Below are positions 47,473 to 50,109 of a stretch of DNA of 50,109 nucleotides, one piece after another. The translations under genes were made by a program, and so were the position numbers. Position 1 is the first letter of the stretch. Each line of letters begins with the position of its first letter. The notes beneath the pieces are model-generated. The model did not search any database. It saw only the letters and a list, made by a program, of their open reading frames with translations, and had not been told where the DNA came from. The stretch lies in the NCBI GenBank assembly GCA_002359495.1, contig DENB01000053.1:30167-80275 (forward strand), in the 5' to 3' direction. The stretch is from Enterobacteriaceae bacterium UBA2655 (GTDB lineage: Bacteria; Pseudomonadota; Gammaproteobacteria; Enterobacterales; Enterobacteriaceae).

Positions 47473-47530
47473 TCGGGACGATTTGGCTCCGTCATCCCTG
47501 ACAGATAAAAACGGGCGGGTCCCTGGGCTG

Positions 47531-48526
47531 TTATAACGACAGCGCCTGGGTCTGTTCGCTCTCTTCCACCAGCATCAGCCCGGCGCGCAGGCCGGTCGCC
47601 ACGTTCGGATTGGGAAACAGCACATACTCCCGCGCCTGCTGCACGTAATAGCGGGTCTCGCCATCTTCCGCCAGCAGGGTGCCCTGCGGAAAGGCGGTGA
47701 AGTTCAGGGTTTCGGCGCCCATATGCAAAACGAAGCGCTCGCTGTGGCGGGTAATCTGCTGCGCGACGCGATAGCGACGCGGCGACTCATGCACCACCGG
47801 CAGCGCCTCGCCGTACAGTAGCGCCGCCAGCGCCTGCCAGGCCTGGCTGAACTGGCTTAAATCGTTTTCGCCGAACGGCAGCGCTTTTCCCAGCTCCAGC
47901 GTGCAGCTGGCGGCGCCGAACAGTTCGCCGCTGTAATGGGTAAAGGTTCCCCCCGGCGCCCGATGAAACACCAGCGCTTCCAGCCCCGCCGCCGCCAGCC
48001 AGTGCATAAAGTCCTCCGGCCAGGGGCGATCGTTCTGCGGCATCACGCCGAAGCGGGCGTGATAAGAGCCGCGGATCGCGGTGTGCAGATCGAGATGCCA
48101 GCGCGTGTCCTCCGCGCCACAGGCTTGCCAGAATTGCTCCAGCGCCTGCTCAAGACGCAGCGCGCGGCGCGCCTCATCGCCGTCGTCGATCTGCTGCCAG
48201 CGACCGCCGAACAGCCGGTTTAAATCGTAATGGAGATAGCGTTTGCCGGCGCGCAGCGCGAGCGGGTTGCCCAGCAGCACCAGTACGCGCGGCGCCAGCG
48301 GCTTTTCGCCCGCCAGCAGCGGCGTCAGCAGCAGATTGAGTATTTCGACCGGCGCCGTTTCGTTGCCGTGGATCGCCGCCGACAGCACCAGCGCCTGACG
48401 CGTCGGCGTTTTCGGCGTCAGCTCCAGAATCCCCTCGTCCCACCAGTGCCAGCGTAAAAACGCATTTTCCCCCTTTTGCGCGGACGGGGCGCGGCCTGAC
48501 AATGTCTGTTGTAAAAAATCCAGCAT
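47531..48526 (-). CDS. astE: Succinylglutamate desuccinylase AstE
   Basis: AstE (331 aa) catalyses the last step of the AST arginine pathway, splitting N-succinylglutamate into glutamate and succinate. It is a zinc enzyme of the M14/aspartoacylase fold; zinc ligands His53 and Glu56 lie in [10 protein letters not shown], with a third His in DLHTAIRGS. The ATG at 48526 has an AGGAGAGAGG ribosome site; a long frame upstream overlaps astB and is not part of the protein. It is the last gene of the astCADBE operon. Confidence 0.95.
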   Translation of the reverse strand: MLDFLQQTLSGRAPSAQKGENAFLRWHWWDEGILELTPKTPTRQALVLSAAIHGNETAPVEILNLLLTPLLAGEKPLAPRVLVLLGNPLALRAGKRYLHYDLNRLFGGRWQQIDDGDEARRALRLEQALEQFWQACGAEDTRWHLDLHTAIRGSYHARFGVMPQNDRPWPEDFMHWLAAAGLEALVFHRAPGGTFTHYSGELFGAASCTLELGKALPFGENDLSQFSQAWQALAALLYGEALPVVHESPRRYRVAQQITRHSERFVLHMGAETLNFTAFPQGTLLAEDGETRYYVQQAREYVLFPNPNVATGLRAGLMLVEESEQTQALSL

Positions 48527-48585
48527 CCTCTCTCCTGTTCCCGGCTGGCTGACGAACGCCGCGGCAAACCTCGCCGCGGCGTCGA

Positions 48586-49913
48586 TCAGCGCTGAAATGG
48601 ATAAACATTTCCTAAGTCTAGCAGCTTCGTCAGTTCGTCCAGCGCTTCGCGTCCTTCGCGCAACAGTTGAGGATCGGCCAGATCGGCCTGCGACAGGCGG
48701 TCGCGGTAGTGGCGGTCGACCCAGCCATTCAGGCCGGCGAATAGCGCGTCGTTCATCAATACCGCAGGGTTGACCGCCTGCCGTTCGGCTTCTGTCAGCA
48801 CCACGCGCAGACGCAGGCAGGCGGGGCCGCCGCCGTTGCACATACTCTCCCGCAGATCGAAGACCTTCAGCTCGCGAATCGGCCCGCCGCTCTCCGCCAT
48901 TTCGCCAAGATAACGCCAGACGCCCGCGTGCTGGCGCGACTCTTCCGGCAGCACCAACAGCATGCTGCCATCGGGCCGGCTCAACAGCTGGCTGTTAAAC
49001 AGATAGGTTTTCACCGCGTCGCTCACCGACACGCGATCTTCCGGCACCTCAATCGCCGTAAAGCCCGGCACCTGCGCCCGCAGCCGGGCCAGCAGCCCGG
49101 ACTGATGTAAAAACGCCCGCTGATGACAGAACAGCACCTGACGATTGCTGACTGCAATCACGTCGTTATGAAACACCCCCTGATCGATAACCTGCGGATT
49201 CTGCTGACAGAACAGCGTGCGTTCAGGCGCAAGCCCGTTCAGACGCGCCACCGCCTCGCTGGCCTCCCGCGTCTGGCGCGCCGGATAGCGGGCCGGTATC
49301 AGGCCGCTGGCGATCTCCTCCCGACCGTAAACAAACAGCTGCACGCCCGGCTCGCCATACTCCCCGCCGAAGCGGTTATGGTTAGCGGCGCCTTCATCGC
49401 CGAACATCGCCACCTGCGGCAGCGCCTCCGTCACCTGAAAATGCGCCGTGCTGCGGAAGATGGCGCGCAGCAGCGCGGCGGTCTGCGGCGCTTCCTGCGC
49501 GCGGTGAAACTTATTGTTCAGGTTGGCGACGGTAAAGTGAACGCGGTCGTCCGCGCTGTCCGCCGAGGGCGAAACGGTGGCGGCGTTGGCGACCCACATT
49601 GCCGAGGCGGAGCTGGCCGCCGACAGCAGATGCGGAGTCTGTCTGGCCGCCTGCGCCAGTGCCTGCTCGTCGCTGCCGCTGAAGCCAAGCTGGCGCAGCA
49701 GCGGCAGATTCGGCCGCTCATGGGGCGGGATTACGCCCTGCACATAGCCCATATCTGCCAGCGCTTTCATCTTCAGCAGCCCCTGTTTCGCCGCCAGGCG
49801 CGGGTTCGAATAGTGATGCTGGTTGCGCGTCGAGGCCTCGTTGCCGAAAGAGAGCCCGGCATAGTGATGGGTCGGTCCCACCAGCCCGTCAAAGTTCGCT
49901 TCAAAGGCGTGCA

Positions 49914-49914
<1 letters not shown>
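48586..49914 (-). CDS. astB: N-succinylarginine dihydrolase AstB
   Basis: AstB (442 aa; 447 in E. coli) hydrolyses N2-succinylarginine to N2-succinylornithine, ammonia and CO2. The amidinotransferase-type fold is evident, and the catalytic cysteine lies in [14 protein letters not shown] near residue 360. The N-terminus [18 protein letters not shown] is highly characteristic. The start shares one base with the astD stop (TGATG); 59 bases separate it from astE. Confidence 0.96.

Positions 49915-50109
<195 letters not shown>

Larger units (their letters stand above)
47212..47530. other. Interval between spy and astE
   Basis: This 319-base interval holds the spy promoter region, a 15-base palindrome at 47294-47308, and a possible CpxR-like site (GTAAA, five bases, GAAAG) at 47307-47321. 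It also holds a short Cys-containing frame (47374-47472, separate entry). I could not fix -35/-10 boxes for spy. Confidence 0.45.

Noticed and set aside
48527..48841. Possible N-terminal extension of astE
   Set aside because: It overlaps astB, is Arg-rich, and the ATG at 48526 has a good ribosome site and the family N-terminus.

Overview
The window is enterobacterial chromosome, most likely from the Pantoea/Mixta/Erwinia group. The evidence is gene order: the run lpp, ldtE, sufESDCBA, ydiJ, ydiK, rprA, ppsA, ppsR, aroH, selO, rflP, nlpC, btuDEC, ihfA, pheTS(M), rplT, rpmI, infC, thrS, ydiY, ydiZ, yniA, yniB, hxpB, ydjM, tcyP, katE, osmE, nadE, cho, spy, astEBD follows the E. coli K-12 lpp-to-ast region. 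It differs by losses (no pfkB between ydiY and ydiZ, no ves, no ydiLMN/aroD block, no chb operon beside katE) and by insertions (kduI-kduD, a Bcr/CflA-type exporter, an SDR oxidoreductase, a Gly/His-rich secreted protein, and an unknown gene behind a Fur box). The family assignment is inference; no rRNA gene is present to confirm it.

Layout. 1-7600: the end of lpp, the L,D-transpeptidase LdtE, and the complete Suf Fe-S assembly operon on the minus strand. Upstream of sufA is a divergent control region with a perfect 15-bp Fur operator that drives an uncharacterised Cys-containing protein. 7.6-20 kb: YdiJ (FAD/4Fe-4S 2-hydroxyacid dehydrogenase), the YdiK permease, the RcsB-type sRNA gene rprA, PEP synthase with its regulator PpsR under a Cra-like site, DAHP synthase AroH, the AMPylase SelO, and the degenerate EAL protein RflP/YdiV. 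20-30.5 kb: NlpC, BtuD-BtuE-BtuC (vitamin B12 import plus a peroxidase), then the translation block ihfA-pheT-pheS with the PheM attenuator, and rplT-rpmI-infC-thrS with the AUU start of infC. 30.7-41 kb: YdiY, a GhoS-like small protein, YniA/YniB/HxpB, KduI-KduD under a KdgR-like box, YdjM under a LexA box, the cystine carrier TcyP, and catalase HPII behind a sigma-S-like -10. 41-50 kb: a secreted Gly/His-rich protein, OsmE, an exporter, NadE, the SOS nuclease Cho, an SDR, Spy, and the distal end of the ast arginine catabolic operon, cut at astD by the window edge.

Themes are iron/Fe-S homeostasis (suf, the Fur-box gene, YdiJ), PEP/aromatic metabolism (ppsA, ppsR, aroH), SOS control (ydjM, cho), envelope and general stress (rprA, katE, osmE, spy), and attenuated or autoregulated translation genes (pheM, infC, thrS). 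I saw no CRISPR array, insertion sequence, prophage, tRNA or rRNA gene. I do not see a clear new multi-gene system. The best novelty candidates are the Fur-operator/unknown-protein unit at about 7.12-7.58 kb, a terminator-like hairpin between infC and rpmI, and several unassigned inverted repeats beside the inserted genes.
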